This document shows positions 28,747 through 36,745 of a DNA stretch of 40,000 bases, one piece after another (the first letter of the stretch is position 1; each line of letters starts with the position of its first letter). The notes under the pieces are model-generated. The model saw nothing but the letters and a program-made list of their open reading frames with translations, did not search any database and was not told the DNA's origin. This DNA is from Cognatilysobacter lacus (GTDB taxonomy: Bacteria; Pseudomonadota; Gammaproteobacteria; Xanthomonadales; Xanthomonadaceae), in the NCBI RefSeq assembly GCF_008274655.1, contig NZ_VTRV01000006.1:1-40000 (forward strand). The letters run 5' to 3'. The position numbers and the translations under genes were made by a program.

Positions 28747-29745
28747 ATGGCGGAACACGGCACGACGGCCCCGGCCCCCATCGACTTCCCCGCCAGCGGC
28801 CGCCGTGTGTTCGCGATCGAGGCGGACGCGCTCGCCGCGGTATCCGCGCGGCTCGACGGTGCCTTCGCGGACGCCTGCGGGCTCATGCTGGAGGCGCGCG
28901 GCCGCGTGGTCTGCATCGGCATGGGCAAGTCCGGCCACGTCGCGCGCAAGATCGCCGCGACGCTCGCGTCCACCGGCACGCCCTCGTTCTTCGTGCATCC
29001 CGGTGAAGCCGCGCACGGCGACCTCGGCATGATCACCGACGCGGACGTCGTGCTTGCCCTTTCCTACTCCGGCGAGAGCGACGAGATCCTCACGCTGATG
29101 CCGGTGCTCAAGCGCCAGGGCAACCGCGTGATCACCATGACCGGCCGGCCGTCGTCGACGATGGCGCGCGAGGCCGACGTGCACCTCGATGTGTCGGTGC
29201 CTGCCGAGGCCTGCCCCCTGCATCTCGCCCCGACCTCCAGCACCACCGCATCGCTCGCCATGGGCGATGCGCTGGCGGTCGCCCTGCTCGAGGCGCGCGG
29301 CTTCACTGCCGACGACTTCGCGCGCTCACACCCGGCCGGCGCACTGGGCCGCCGCCTGCTGCTGCATATCGCCGACGTGATGCACGCGGGCGACGCGCTG
29401 CCCGTGGTCGCCCCCGACGCGTCGGTCAGCGAGGCGTTGGTCGAGATGAGCGAGAAGCGCTTGGGCCTGACCGCCATCGCGGGCCCCGACCGCCAGCTGC
29501 TCGGCGTGTTTACCGACGGCGACCTGCGCCGCACCCTGGACGACGCCGCGCTCGACATGCGCAACACGCCCATCGCGCAGGTGATGACGCGACGGCCACG
29601 CACCATCGGCGCCGACATGCTCGCCGTGGAGGCCGCGCACGTGATGGAGCAGCACAAGATCAACGGTTTGCTGGTCGTCGACCGCGATGGCCGCGTGGTC
29701 GGCGCGCTCAACATTCACGACCTGTTGCGAGCACGGGTGGTTTAA
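28747..29745 (+). CDS. kdsD: Arabinose-5-phosphate isomerase KdsD
   Basis: This 332-residue protein combines a sugar-isomerase (SIS) domain (about 40-180; CIGMGKSGHVARKIAATLAS, FFVHPGEAAHGDLG and SYSGESDEI) with two CBS domains (about 210-330; TAIAGPDRQLLGVFTDGDLRR and INGLLVVDRDGRVVG). It interconverts ribulose-5-phosphate and arabinose-5-phosphate, supplying the precursor of Kdo for LPS. It opens the kdsD-kdsC-lptC-lptA-lptB operon, divergent from ibaG. A purine-rich GGAAAGGA lies upstream (28727-28734), rather far from the ATG. Confidence 0.96.
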   Translation: MAEHGTTAPAPIDFPASGRRVFAIEADALAAVSARLDGAFADACGLMLEARGRVVCIGMGKSGHVARKIAATLASTGTPSFFVHPGEAAHGDLGMITDADVVLALSYSGESDEILTLMPVLKRQGNRVITMTGRPSSTMAREADVHLDVSVPAEACPLHLAPTSSTTASLAMGDALAVALLEARGFTADDFARSHPAGALGRRLLLHIADVMHAGDALPVVAPDASVSEALVEMSEKRLGLTAIAGPDRQLLGVFTDGDLRRTLDDAALDMRNTPIAQVMTRRPRTIGADMLAVEAAHVMEQHKINGLLVVDRDGRVVGALNIHDLLRARVV

Positions 29746-29758
29746 CCGCCCGATCACG

Positions 29759-30331
29759 ATGACGACCCAGACCCCCACTCCCGCCGACCTGCACGAGCGC
29801 GCCCGCCGCGTGCGCCTGGCCTGCTTCGATGTCGACGGCACGCTTACCGACGGTCGCCTCGTGTACGACGCCGAGGGCGGCGAGTCGAAGGCGTTCCATG
29901 TCCATGACGGCCAGGGCCTCGTGCTGCTGCGTCGCGCGGGCATCGAAGTCGCGTTCGTGACGGCGCGCACCAGCCCGATCGTCCAGCGCCGCGCCGCGGA
30001 ACTCGGTGTGCGCGCGTGCAGCGGAATCGGCGACAAGATGCAGTGCGTCGAAGAACTTGCGCGCGAGCTCGGCTTCGAGCTTGCGCAGGTGGCCTTCATG
30101 GGCGACGACCTGCCGGACCTCAAGGTCATGCAGCACGTGGCGGTTTCCGCATGCCCGGCCGACGCGCACCCGTGGGTAGCGCGCCGCGCGGCGTGGCGGG
30201 CCGAGCAGGCCGGTGGCCACGGCGCTGCACGCGCCTTCTGCGATTTCATCCTCGAGGCGCAGGGTCGCGTCGATGCACTCATCGACGAGCTGCTGGCCCC
30301 GCGGCCCGTCGCACTCGGAGCACGCGCATGA
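29759..30331 (+). CDS. kdsC: 3-deoxy-D-manno-octulosonate 8-phosphate phosphatase KdsC
   Basis: The protein has 190 residues from ATG 29759. It is a HAD phosphatase: FDVDGTLTDGRL holds the nucleophile D24 and acid/base D26, VTARTSPI holds the motif-II Thr, and FMGDDLPDLKVM the Mg-binding Asp pair. It removes phosphate from Kdo-8-phosphate to give Kdo. The lack of a cap domain and position after kdsD confirm the call. The gene overlaps lptC by ATGA. Confidence 0.96.
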   Translation: MTTQTPTPADLHERARRVRLACFDVDGTLTDGRLVYDAEGGESKAFHVHDGQGLVLLRRAGIEVAFVTARTSPIVQRRAAELGVRACSGIGDKMQCVEELARELGFELAQVAFMGDDLPDLKVMQHVAVSACPADAHPWVARRAAWRAEQAGGHGAARAFCDFILEAQGRVDALIDELLAPRPVALGARA

Positions 30332-30885
30332 ACTGGCGCCTCGCGCTGAGCGCGATGCTCGTCATCGCCGCGATCATCATCGGCGGCGCCTTGTGGCGCG
30401 AGCGCGCGGCGCTGGACAACTCGCTCGAGCAGGGGCGTTCGGATTACACGCTCTATGACTTCGAGCTCGTGTCGCTCGATGCGCAGGGCAAGGAAGCGTT
30501 CACGCTGCATGCGCCCAAGCTCACGCGTGATCCGGCGGTGCGCACGCTCGCCGTCGTCACGCCGGTGTTCCTGATTCCAGCCCGGGACGGCGGCAACGGT
30601 GCGCCCTGGGACGTGCGCTCGAAGACCGGCTGGGTGTCCGCCGCCGGCGATGAAATACGGCTGCGCGGCGACGTCGTCGCCACCAGCGTCGATGCCGATG
30701 GCCAGTCCGTCCGCATGGACACGCAGCAACTGAATGTCTTCCCGCATGCGAACCGCGCGACCTCGGCTGTCCAGGTCAGCGTCAAGCAGCCGGGACTTAT
30801 ACTCAACGGACACGCGATGGAAGCGAGGCTGGACCTCCAACGCGTATCCATGAAGGATGCAAAGGCACGCTATGTCCCAAAGTAG
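30328..30885 (+). CDS. lptC: LPS export protein LptC
   Basis: The 185-residue protein has a single N-terminal membrane anchor (ALSAMLVIAAIIIGGALW, about 6-23) and a periplasmic beta-jellyroll of the LptC type (YTLYDFELVSLDAQGKEAFTLHAPKL and later VRMDTQQLNVFP). It receives LPS from the LptBFG transporter in the inner membrane and passes it to LptA. Its 3' end overlaps lptA by 14 bases in another frame. LptC proteins are poorly conserved, so gene order carries much of the weight. Confidence 0.93.
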   Translation: MNWRLALSAMLVIAAIIIGGALWRERAALDNSLEQGRSDYTLYDFELVSLDAQGKEAFTLHAPKLTRDPAVRTLAVVTPVFLIPARDGGNGAPWDVRSKTGWVSAAGDEIRLRGDVVATSVDADGQSVRMDTQQLNVFPHANRATSAVQVSVKQPGLILNGHAMEARLDLQRVSMKDAKARYVPK

Positions 30886-31378
30886 ATCAGCGATCATTGC
30901 AGGCGTGCTCTTGCTTTGCAGCAGTGCAACGGCCTACGCGCGTTCGTCGGATCGCCGGCAGCCCATGGACGTGGAGGGCGCCAGTTTCGACACGTCTCTC
31001 AATGACAATGGGGTGACCGTGTTCACTGGAAACGTCACCATTCGCCAGGGCAGTCTCATGATCCAGGCCGATCGCGCCGAGATATCCCGGGCTGGCGGTA
31101 ACCCGTCGCGCGCGGTTCTGTCGGGGCGCCCGGTGCGGCTGACCGAACAGCTCGACGACGGGACGCCCATGAACGCTACGTCGGCGCGCGTCGATTACGA
31201 CCTTCGTACGGAGATTGTCGTCTTCACCGGCGGCGTCAATCTCCAGCAGCCGCGCGGAAATCTAAGTGGCGACCGGGTCACCTACAACATGAAGTCCGGC
31301 CAGGTGGCCAGCGGCGGCGCCGCCGGCGGCGGCCGCGTGAAGATGCGCATCATGCCCAAGAACGCGGGCACGCCCTGA
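30872..31378 (+). CDS. lptA: LPS transport periplasmic protein LptA
   Basis: The protein has 168 residues from ATG 30872; an in-frame start at 30857 is also possible. A signal peptide (about 8-24, [16 protein letters not shown]) leads to an OstA/LptA domain: [22 protein letters not shown] and later [21 protein letters not shown], each a beta-jellyroll strand pair. LptA units stack end to end to carry LPS across the periplasm to LptD. Codon use in the 5' part is a little less GC-rich than in the neighbours. It overlaps lptB by one base. Confidence 0.95.
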   Translation: MSQSRSAIIAGVLLLCSSATAYARSSDRRQPMDVEGASFDTSLNDNGVTVFTGNVTIRQGSLMIQADRAEISRAGGNPSRAVLSGRPVRLTEQLDDGTPMNATSARVDYDLRTEIVVFTGGVNLQQPRGNLSGDRVTYNMKSGQVASGGAAGGGRVKMRIMPKNAGTP

Positions 31379-32097
31379 TGTTGCGAGCGGAAGGGTTGCG
31401 CAAGCGATACAAGTCGCGCGAGGTGGTGCGTGATTTCGGCCTGAGCCTGGACGCCGGCGAAGTCGTCGGCCTGCTCGGCCCCAACGGCGCTGGCAAGACC
31501 ACGTGTTTCTACATGATCGTTGGGCTGGTGCCCGCCGATGCCGGCCAGATCCTGCTCGACGGCAAGGACATCACCACGCAGCCGATGCACGCCCGTGCCA
31601 AGCACGGCGTCGGATACCTGCCCCAGGAACCGTCGGTATTCCGTCGCCTGAGCGTGGCGGACAACATCCGGCTGGTGCTGGAGCTGCGCGGCGACCTCGA
31701 CCGAAAGGGCCGCGAAGCCGAACTCGGCGAGCTGATGGAAGAGTTGCAGGTCTCGCACGTGGCCGACCAGATCGGTGCCAGCCTGTCCGGCGGCGAGCGC
31801 CGGCGCGTGGAGATCGCCCGTGCGCTGGCGGCCCGCCCGCGGCTGATGCTGCTCGACGAACCGTTCGCGGGCGTCGACCCCATTTCCGTCGGCGAGATCC
31901 AGAAGATCGTGCGTCATCTCACCGAACGCGGCATCGGCGTGCTGATCACCGACCACAACGTTCGCGAAACGCTCGGCATCTGTGATCGCGCCTACATCCT
32001 CAACGAGGGATCGGTGCTTGCCCAGGGCGCGCCCGACGCAATCCTCGCCAACCCCGACGTTCGCCGCGTTTACCTGGGCGAGACCTTCCGGCTGTAA
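31378..32097 (+). CDS. lptB: LPS export ABC transporter ATP-binding protein LptB
   Basis: This 239-residue ABC ATPase has Walker [10 protein letters not shown] (34-42), Q-loop [14 protein letters not shown], signature [15 protein letters not shown], Walker [14 protein letters not shown] and the H-loop in [11 protein letters not shown]. These last two are typical of LptB. It powers LPS extraction from the inner membrane with LptF and LptG, which are not encoded here. It ends the kds-lpt operon, and rpoN begins 72 bases later, probably in the same transcript. Confidence 0.97.
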   Translation: MLRAEGLRKRYKSREVVRDFGLSLDAGEVVGLLGPNGAGKTTCFYMIVGLVPADAGQILLDGKDITTQPMHARAKHGVGYLPQEPSVFRRLSVADNIRLVLELRGDLDRKGREAELGELMEELQVSHVADQIGASLSGGERRRVEIARALAARPRLMLLDEPFAGVDPISVGEIQKIVRHLTERGIGVLITDHNVRETLGICDRAYILNEGSVLAQGAPDAILANPDVRRVYLGETFRL

Positions 32098-32169
32098 TGC
32101 CGTTACGCCCGACCGGCGGCGCCCAGCAGCGCTGACGCGTGTCACGTACGACGTGTAACTTGCAGCTTG

Positions 32170-33570
32170 ATGAAACCCCGCCTCCAGGCCACGCTCGGGC
32201 AGCACCTCGTCATGACGCCGCAGTTGCGCCAGGCGATCCGCCTGCTGCAGCTGTCGTCGGTCGAGCTCGACGCCGAACTGAGCGAAGCGGTGGAGAGCAA
32301 TCCGCTGCTCGAGTGGGACGACGGCGACGTGACCGCGCCGGCCGATGCGGCAGTGGTCGGCGCCGATGCCGAAGCGCCCGCGGAAGCATGGAGTGACGCC
32401 GAGCTCGACGGCTGGGCCGAAAGCGCAAGCGGCAGCCACGGCGGCGACAGCGAAATCGGCAGCCTCGCCGACCAGGTCGCCGACCCGGAAACGCTGCACG
32501 ACCACCTGCTCTGGCAATTGCACCTGAGCTGCCTGTCGCCGCGCGACCGCATGATCGGCGTCGCGCTCATCGAGGCGATCTCCGAGGACGGCTATCTCCG
32601 CGAATCGCTCGAAACGATCGCGGCGACGCTCGACCCGCCCATCCCGGCCACCGAGGAAATGCTCACGGTGCTGCACGCGGTGCAGCGCTTCGATCCGGTG
32701 GGTGTAGGCGCGCGTTCGCTGTCGGAAGCACTGTGCGTGCAGCTGACTGCGCACGAAGGCCCGGAATCGGACCGCGCGCTCGCCACCCGGATCGCCTGCG
32801 AACACCTCGAGCGCCTGCCGCGGCTCGGCGTCGAGGGCCTCGCGCGCGAGATCGCGGCGCCGCTCGACGCGGTCGAGCGCGCTGTCGCTCTGCTGCTTTC
32901 TCTGGATCCGCGACCGGGTGCGCGTCTCGGTGAAGTCGCGCCGGAAAGCTACGTGACCCCGGACGTGGTGATGTGGCGGCAGCACGGCAAGTGGCGCGTC
33001 GCCCTCGCCGAGCACGGACGCCCCCGTCTGCGCATCAATCGCGGCTACGAATCGCTCATTCCACATACCTCGAGCGCCGACGCCACGTACCTGCGAACCC
33101 ATCTGCAGGAAGCGCGCTGGCTGTTGCGCAACGTCGAAGCGCGCGGTGAGACGCTCCTGCGCGTGGCGACATGCCTGGTGCAGCGACAGGCCGGCTTCCT
33201 CGAGTTCGGCGACGGCGCGCTGCGGCCGCTGACGCTGCGCGAGGTCGCATCCGAGCTCGGCCTTCACGAGTCGACGATTTCGCGCGCGATCGCGCGCAAG
33301 TACGCACGCACGCCACGCGGCACCCTGCCGCTACGGTCGTTCTTCGCCTCCAGCGTGGGCAATGGCACGGCCGAGGAGACCTCCAGCGGCGCCGTGCAGT
33401 CGATGATCCGGCAGCTGGTGGCCGCCGAGAACCCCCGGAAGCCGTTGTCGGACGCTCGTCTGGCTGAGTTGCTGCAGGGCTCGGGCGTGCCGGTGGCGCG
33501 GCGGACGGTGGCAAAATACCGCGAAGCCCTGGGAATCGCATCGTCGCAGGACCGCGTGCGCATGGCCTGA
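32170..33570 (+). CDS. rpoN: RNA polymerase sigma-54 factor RpoN
   Basis: The product is 466 residues from ATG 32170 (a TTG just before is less likely). Region I is MTPQLRQAIRLLQLSSVELDA (16-36), the part that contacts activators, followed by an acidic Region II (about 55-105), the core-binding domain, an HTH (VASELGLHESTISRAIARKY) and the RpoN box ARRTVAKYRE (about 444-453), which reads the -24 element. The C-terminus is complete. The order lptB-rpoN-hpf-hprK matches the familiar rpoN cluster that links sigma-54 to the nitrogen PTS. Confidence 0.97.
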   Translation: MKPRLQATLGQHLVMTPQLRQAIRLLQLSSVELDAELSEAVESNPLLEWDDGDVTAPADAAVVGADAEAPAEAWSDAELDGWAESASGSHGGDSEIGSLADQVADPETLHDHLLWQLHLSCLSPRDRMIGVALIEAISEDGYLRESLETIAATLDPPIPATEEMLTVLHAVQRFDPVGVGARSLSEALCVQLTAHEGPESDRALATRIACEHLERLPRLGVEGLAREIAAPLDAVERAVALLLSLDPRPGARLGEVAPESYVTPDVVMWRQHGKWRVALAEHGRPRLRINRGYESLIPHTSSADATYLRTHLQEARWLLRNVEARGETLLRVATCLVQRQAGFLEFGDGALRPLTLREVASELGLHESTISRAIARKYARTPRGTLPLRSFFASSVGNGTAEETSSGAVQSMIRQLVAAENPRKPLSDARLAELLQGSGVPVARRTVAKYREALGIASSQDRVRMA

Positions 33571-33669
33571 GGTTCGCAGTGTTTGACGGACGTCATTCCA
33601 GCGCCCGTCGAAAGTGCGATGCTGGGGTCGCGGCCAAGCGCCGCCTCTGCCGACAGTCAGGAGTTGCCC

Positions 33670-33996
33670 ATGCGCATCGACATCCACGGCCAGCACATCG
33701 ACGTCACCCCGGCCCTTCGCGATTACGTCGCGACGCGGTTCGAGCGACTCGCGCGACATTTCGAGCAACCGTTCGAAATTCGCACCGTCCTGGCAGTGGA
33801 AAAGGCGCGGCAGTGGGCCGAGGCGACGATCATCCTCGCGGGCCGCAGGGTGCATGCCGATGCCGACGGACGCGACGTCTACGCCGCGATCGACGTGCTC
33901 GCGGACAAGCTCGATCGCGCGCTGCTGAAGCACAAGGAAAAGCGCGCCGACCACCACCGTGGCGAGAGCCTCGCACGCATCGGCGAGCACGCCTGA
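33670..33996 (+). CDS. hpf: Ribosome hibernation promoting factor (short form)
   Basis: The protein has 108 residues from ATG 33670, with CAGGAG about 8 bases upstream. The family pattern [20 protein letters not shown], followed by RFERLARHF and [30 protein letters not shown], is that of the short YhbH/HPF type, without the dimerising C-terminal extension of long HPF. It binds the 30S decoding centre and promotes 100S ribosome dimers in stationary phase. The location after rpoN is classic. TTGACG at 33583 could be a -35, but no convincing -10 follows. Confidence 0.95.
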   Translation: MRIDIHGQHIDVTPALRDYVATRFERLARHFEQPFEIRTVLAVEKARQWAEATIILAGRRVHADADGRDVYAAIDVLADKLDRALLKHKEKRADHHRGESLARIGEHA

Positions 33997-34001
33997 GGCC
34001 C

Positions 34002-34112
34002 ATGCCCCCCGCCGACCCGCTCAATCGCGAAGGCATCGGTCGGATCGGGATTTCGCTCGACGGCGACGGCGTGCTCCGGCACGTCGTCGCTTCGCGTGGT
34101 GGCATCGCATGA
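34002..34112 (+). CDS. Uncertain 36-codon ORF in the place expected for ptsN
   Basis: ATG at 34002 opens a 36-codon frame whose TGA overlaps the hprK start as ATGA (34109-34112). It begins 5 bases after the hpf stop, so it bridges the gap exactly. The peptide starts [19 protein letters not shown]. In related genomes, as I recall, a full ptsN (EIIA-Ntr, about 150 codons) lies here. The start pattern MPxxDxL is vaguely PtsN-like, but there is no active-site histidine motif, so if related it is a severely shortened remnant. It may equally be a coupling leader peptide or chance. It is shorter than usual annotation limits. Confidence 0.35.
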   Translation: MPPADPLNREGIGRIGISLDGDGVLRHVVASRGGIA

Positions 34113-35059
34113 CCGGCGTTGTCAGCGCGCTTGAACTCTTCGAGCATCACGCCGAACGGCTCGCCCTGCGCTGGGCCGCCGGCCGACCCGGCGCCGAACG
34201 GGTGCTGGAATCCGGCGACACGGTAGCGAGGCGGCCATCGCTGGCCGGCTACCTCAACATCATCTATCCCAACCGCGTGCAGATCCTCGGCACCGAGGAA
34301 CTGGCCTGGCTGGACGGCCTCGACTCCCGCCTTCGCTGGGAGACGATCGAGAAGATCATGCAGTTCCGGCCGCTCGCGCTCGTGATCAGCAAGAACCAGC
34401 CGTGCCCGGAAGACCTGCGCCTTGCAGCCGAAGAAACCGAAACGCCGCTGTGGGTCTCGCCGCGACGCGGCCATGAACTGCTCAACCACCTGCAGTACCA
34501 CCTTGCGCGCCGGCTCGCGCCGCGGGCAACGCTGCACGGTGTGTTCATGGAGATCTATTCGATCGGCGTGCTGATCACCGGCGACGCGGGCGCCGGCAAG
34601 AGCGAACTCGCGCTTGAACTCGTGACGCGCGGCCATCGGCTGGTCGCGGACGACGCGCCCGAGTTCACGCAGATCGCGCCCGATGTGCTGGATGGCACCT
34701 GCCCCGACCTGCTGCAGGACATGCTGGAAGTCCGCGGCCTGGGCGTGCTCAACATCCGCCAGATGTTCGGCGACACGGCGGTCAAGCGGAACAAGTATCT
34801 TCGGCTGATCGTGCATCTCACCCAACCGACATCGCAGCCCGTACCTGGCGGCTTCGAGCGCATTACGGGCGACCTCGGCGTGCGCCGCGTGCTGGACCTC
34901 GATGTCCCGATGATCACCCTGCCCGTCATCGCCGGCCGCAACCTTGCCGTATTGACCGAAGCCGCGACGCGCACGCACATCCTGCGCGCGAAGGGCGTCG
35001 ACCCGGCGGCCGCATTCCTCGCGCGACACAGCCATTTCCTCGAGAGGGGCGAACCGTGA
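34109..35059 (+). CDS. hprK: HPr kinase/phosphorylase HprK
   Basis: The protein has 316 residues from ATG 34109. The P-loop GDAGAGKS lies at 158-165, and the HprK signature [20 protein letters not shown] at about 207-226. The N-terminal domain (about 1-130, [21 protein letters not shown]) is present, so this is the full-length form, not the short alpha-proteobacterial one. It phosphorylates or dephosphorylates HPr on Ser46; HPr with S46 is encoded 1.4 kb downstream. It overlaps rapZ by four bases. Confidence 0.96.
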   Translation: MTGVVSALELFEHHAERLALRWAAGRPGAERVLESGDTVARRPSLAGYLNIIYPNRVQILGTEELAWLDGLDSRLRWETIEKIMQFRPLALVISKNQPCPEDLRLAAEETETPLWVSPRRGHELLNHLQYHLARRLAPRATLHGVFMEIYSIGVLITGDAGAGKSELALELVTRGHRLVADDAPEFTQIAPDVLDGTCPDLLQDMLEVRGLGVLNIRQMFGDTAVKRNKYLRLIVHLTQPTSQPVPGGFERITGDLGVRRVLDLDVPMITLPVIAGRNLAVLTEAATRTHILRAKGVDPAAAFLARHSHFLERGEP

Positions 35060-35934
35060 ACACGCAGGTCGCGACCCTGGTGCTCGTCAGTGGCATGTCC
35101 GGTTCCGGCAAGTCGGTCGCGCTCAACACGTTCGAGGACCTCGGCTTCTACTGCGTCGACAACCTGCCTGCGATGCTGCTGCCTGCGCTCGTCGCCGACA
35201 TTACCGGCGCGGACGGCGGCGGCCCGGCGAAGGTCGCGGTCGGCATCGACGTGCGCAACCGCCATGACGAACTCCATCGCGTGCCGCAGGCGCTCGCGGC
35301 CGTCGGCGGGCTCGGTTTCGACCCGCAGCTGGTGTTCTTCGACGCCGACGACGCCGTGCTGATCAAGCGCTATGCGGACACGCGCCGTCGGCATCCACTG
35401 AGCCGGCTGGCGCCCTCGTTGCCCGAAGCCATCGCGCTGGAGCGGCAGGTGCTGCATCCGCTTCGCCAGCTCGCCGACGCGGTCGTGGATACCAGCGAGA
35501 TGAACGTGCACCAGTTGCGCCGGCACGTCACGACGGAGTTCGGACTCGGCAGCGAGAACGGCATGTCGTTGCTGTTCGAATCGTTCGCCTATCGCCGGGG
35601 CGTGCCCGCGGGCGCCGACTTCGTATTCGATGCGCGCGCGTTGCCGAACCCGCACTGGATCCCGTCGTTGCGGCCGCTTTCCGGTCGCGATGCGGACGTG
35701 CGCGCCTATCTCCTCGCGCAACCCGACGTCGAGGCCTTCTACACGCAGATCGGTGCGTTCCTCGACACCTGGCTGCCGCGCCTGCAATCGGACAGCACGC
35801 GCAGCTATGCGACCGTGGCGTTTGGCTGTTCGGGCGGCCGCCATCGGTCCGTGTTCCTCGCCGAGCGCATGGCGGAGCACGCCCGCGAGCTGGGCTGGCG
35901 CGAAGTCGCCGTGCACCACCGCGAACTCGACTGA
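35056..35934 (+). CDS. rapZ: RNase adapter protein RapZ
   Basis: The 292-residue protein starts with a GTG at 35056 in a GTGA overlap with hprK. Walker A is GMSGSGKS (13-20), and the family stretches [31 protein letters not shown] and [19 protein letters not shown] are clear. In E. coli RapZ guides RNase E to the small RNA GlmZ, so controlling glucosamine-6-phosphate synthase; whether GlmZ exists in this lineage is not known from the window. Its placement between hprK and PTS genes is conserved. Confidence 0.96.
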   Translation: MNTQVATLVLVSGMSGSGKSVALNTFEDLGFYCVDNLPAMLLPALVADITGADGGGPAKVAVGIDVRNRHDELHRVPQALAAVGGLGFDPQLVFFDADDAVLIKRYADTRRRHPLSRLAPSLPEAIALERQVLHPLRQLADAVVDTSEMNVHQLRRHVTTEFGLGSENGMSLLFESFAYRRGVPAGADFVFDARALPNPHWIPSLRPLSGRDADVRAYLLAQPDVEAFYTQIGAFLDTWLPRLQSDSTRSYATVAFGCSGGRHRSVFLAERMAEHARELGWREVAVHHRELD

Positions 35935-35977
35935 CCGCTGCTTCCGAACGGTCATCCGCCTCTGCTAACGTCGAGGC

Positions 35978-36370
35978 ATGGCCGTCGGCATCCTCCTCGT
36001 CACGCATGAAGGCATCGGCAGCGCGATCAATCGCGTCGCCGAGCGGCTGCTCATGCCTGCGCCGCTGCGAATCGACGTGTTCGAAGTGCCTTTCGACGCG
36101 GAACCGGACTCCTTGCTGCCGCTCGCAAGCGCGGCGCTGCGACGTGTCGACGCCGGCGACGGCGTCCTGGTGCTGACCGACCTCTACGGCGCCAGTCCCG
36201 CCAACATCGCGTCGCGGCTGGCGCAGCTGGGCACGCCGGTGCGTCGCGTCTCGGCGGTGAACCTGCCCATGCTGCTGCGCGTGCTCAACTACGCCGAGCT
36301 CGGCCTCGACGAACTGGCCGCGGTCGCGATCGCCGGCGGCCGTAACGGCGTGCATGCCGACGATGTCTAG
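35978..36370 (+). CDS. PTS EIIA component, mannose family
   Basis: This 130-residue protein is a lone EIIA-Man domain. MAVGILLVTHEGIGSAI places the phospho-accepting histidine at H10, and DGVLVLTDLYGASPANIA is the family's second signature. No EIIB or EIIC partner is encoded nearby, so it probably acts as a regulatory phosphate acceptor rather than in sugar uptake. A GAGG ribosome binding site lies 5 bases before the ATG. It is separated from rapZ by 43 bp. Confidence 0.92.
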   Translation: MAVGILLVTHEGIGSAINRVAERLLMPAPLRIDVFEVPFDAEPDSLLPLASAALRRVDAGDGVLVLTDLYGASPANIASRLAQLGTPVRRVSAVNLPMLLRVLNYAELGLDELAAVAIAGGRNGVHADDV

Positions 36371-36476
36371 CGAAGCCGCCCCCGCCACGCACGCCGATGC
36401 GGCCATCGCGCAAGCCGCGCGGGCGTGCACACGTGTCGCCACGTCCCCCGCCAACTTCGGCTGCGCATCGCCATGA
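36363..36476 (+). CDS. Uncertain 37-codon bridging ORF between EIIA and HPr
   Basis: ATG at 36363 overlaps the last codons of the EIIA gene (stop 36368-36370) in another frame, and the TGA at 36474-36476 overlaps the HPr start as ATGA. The peptide is Ala-rich (MSSEAAPATHADAAIAQAAR at the start) with two cysteines. It resembles no known family. It could relay translating ribosomes across the 102-bp gap to the HPr gene, or be a chance frame in GC-rich DNA. Confidence 0.3.
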   Translation: MSSEAAPATHADAAIAQAARACTRVATSPANFGCASP

Positions 36477-36742
36477 TCGAACGTGACCTCACCGTCTCCA
36501 ATCGCCTCGGGCTGCACGCGCGCGCCACCGCGAAGCTCGTGCAGCTGCTGTCGCAGTTCCGAAGCCACTGCACGCTGATCGCCAAGGGTCGCGAGGTGAA
36601 TGCGAAGAGCATCATGGGCGTGATGCTGCTCGCCGCTGGACAGGGCACCCACGTGCGCCTGCGTGCCGAGGGCGAGGACGAGCAGGCCGCCGCCGACGCC
36701 GTGCAGGCGCTGTTCGAACGCGGCTTCGACGAGGGCAGCTGA
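36473..36742 (+). CDS. ptsH: Phosphocarrier protein HPr
   Basis: The product is 89 residues from ATG 36473. The active-site H15 is in NRLGLHARATAKLV and the regulatory S46 in EVNAKSIMGVMLLA. Both match model HPr numbering exactly. It takes phosphate from enzyme I on H15 and is a substrate of HprK on S46. Since no sugar-specific EIIBC is encoded here, its likely partners are the EIIA-Man protein and any EIIA-Ntr. Enzyme I follows after 3 bases. Confidence 0.96.
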   Translation: MIERDLTVSNRLGLHARATAKLVQLLSQFRSHCTLIAKGREVNAKSIMGVMLLAAGQGTHVRLRAEGEDEQAAADAVQALFERGFDEGS

Positions 36743-36745
36743 CGA

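Noticed and set aside
32126-32162. Possible operator or promoter before rpoN (CACGT-ACG-ACGTG inverted repeat)
   Set aside because: The stem is only five base pairs and no -10/-35 pair lines up; not enough to call a site.
33583-33669. N-terminal extension of HPF from a TTG at 33583
   Set aside because: The extra 29 residues are not like HPF, while the ATG at 33670 has a ribosome binding site and gives the family's normal start.
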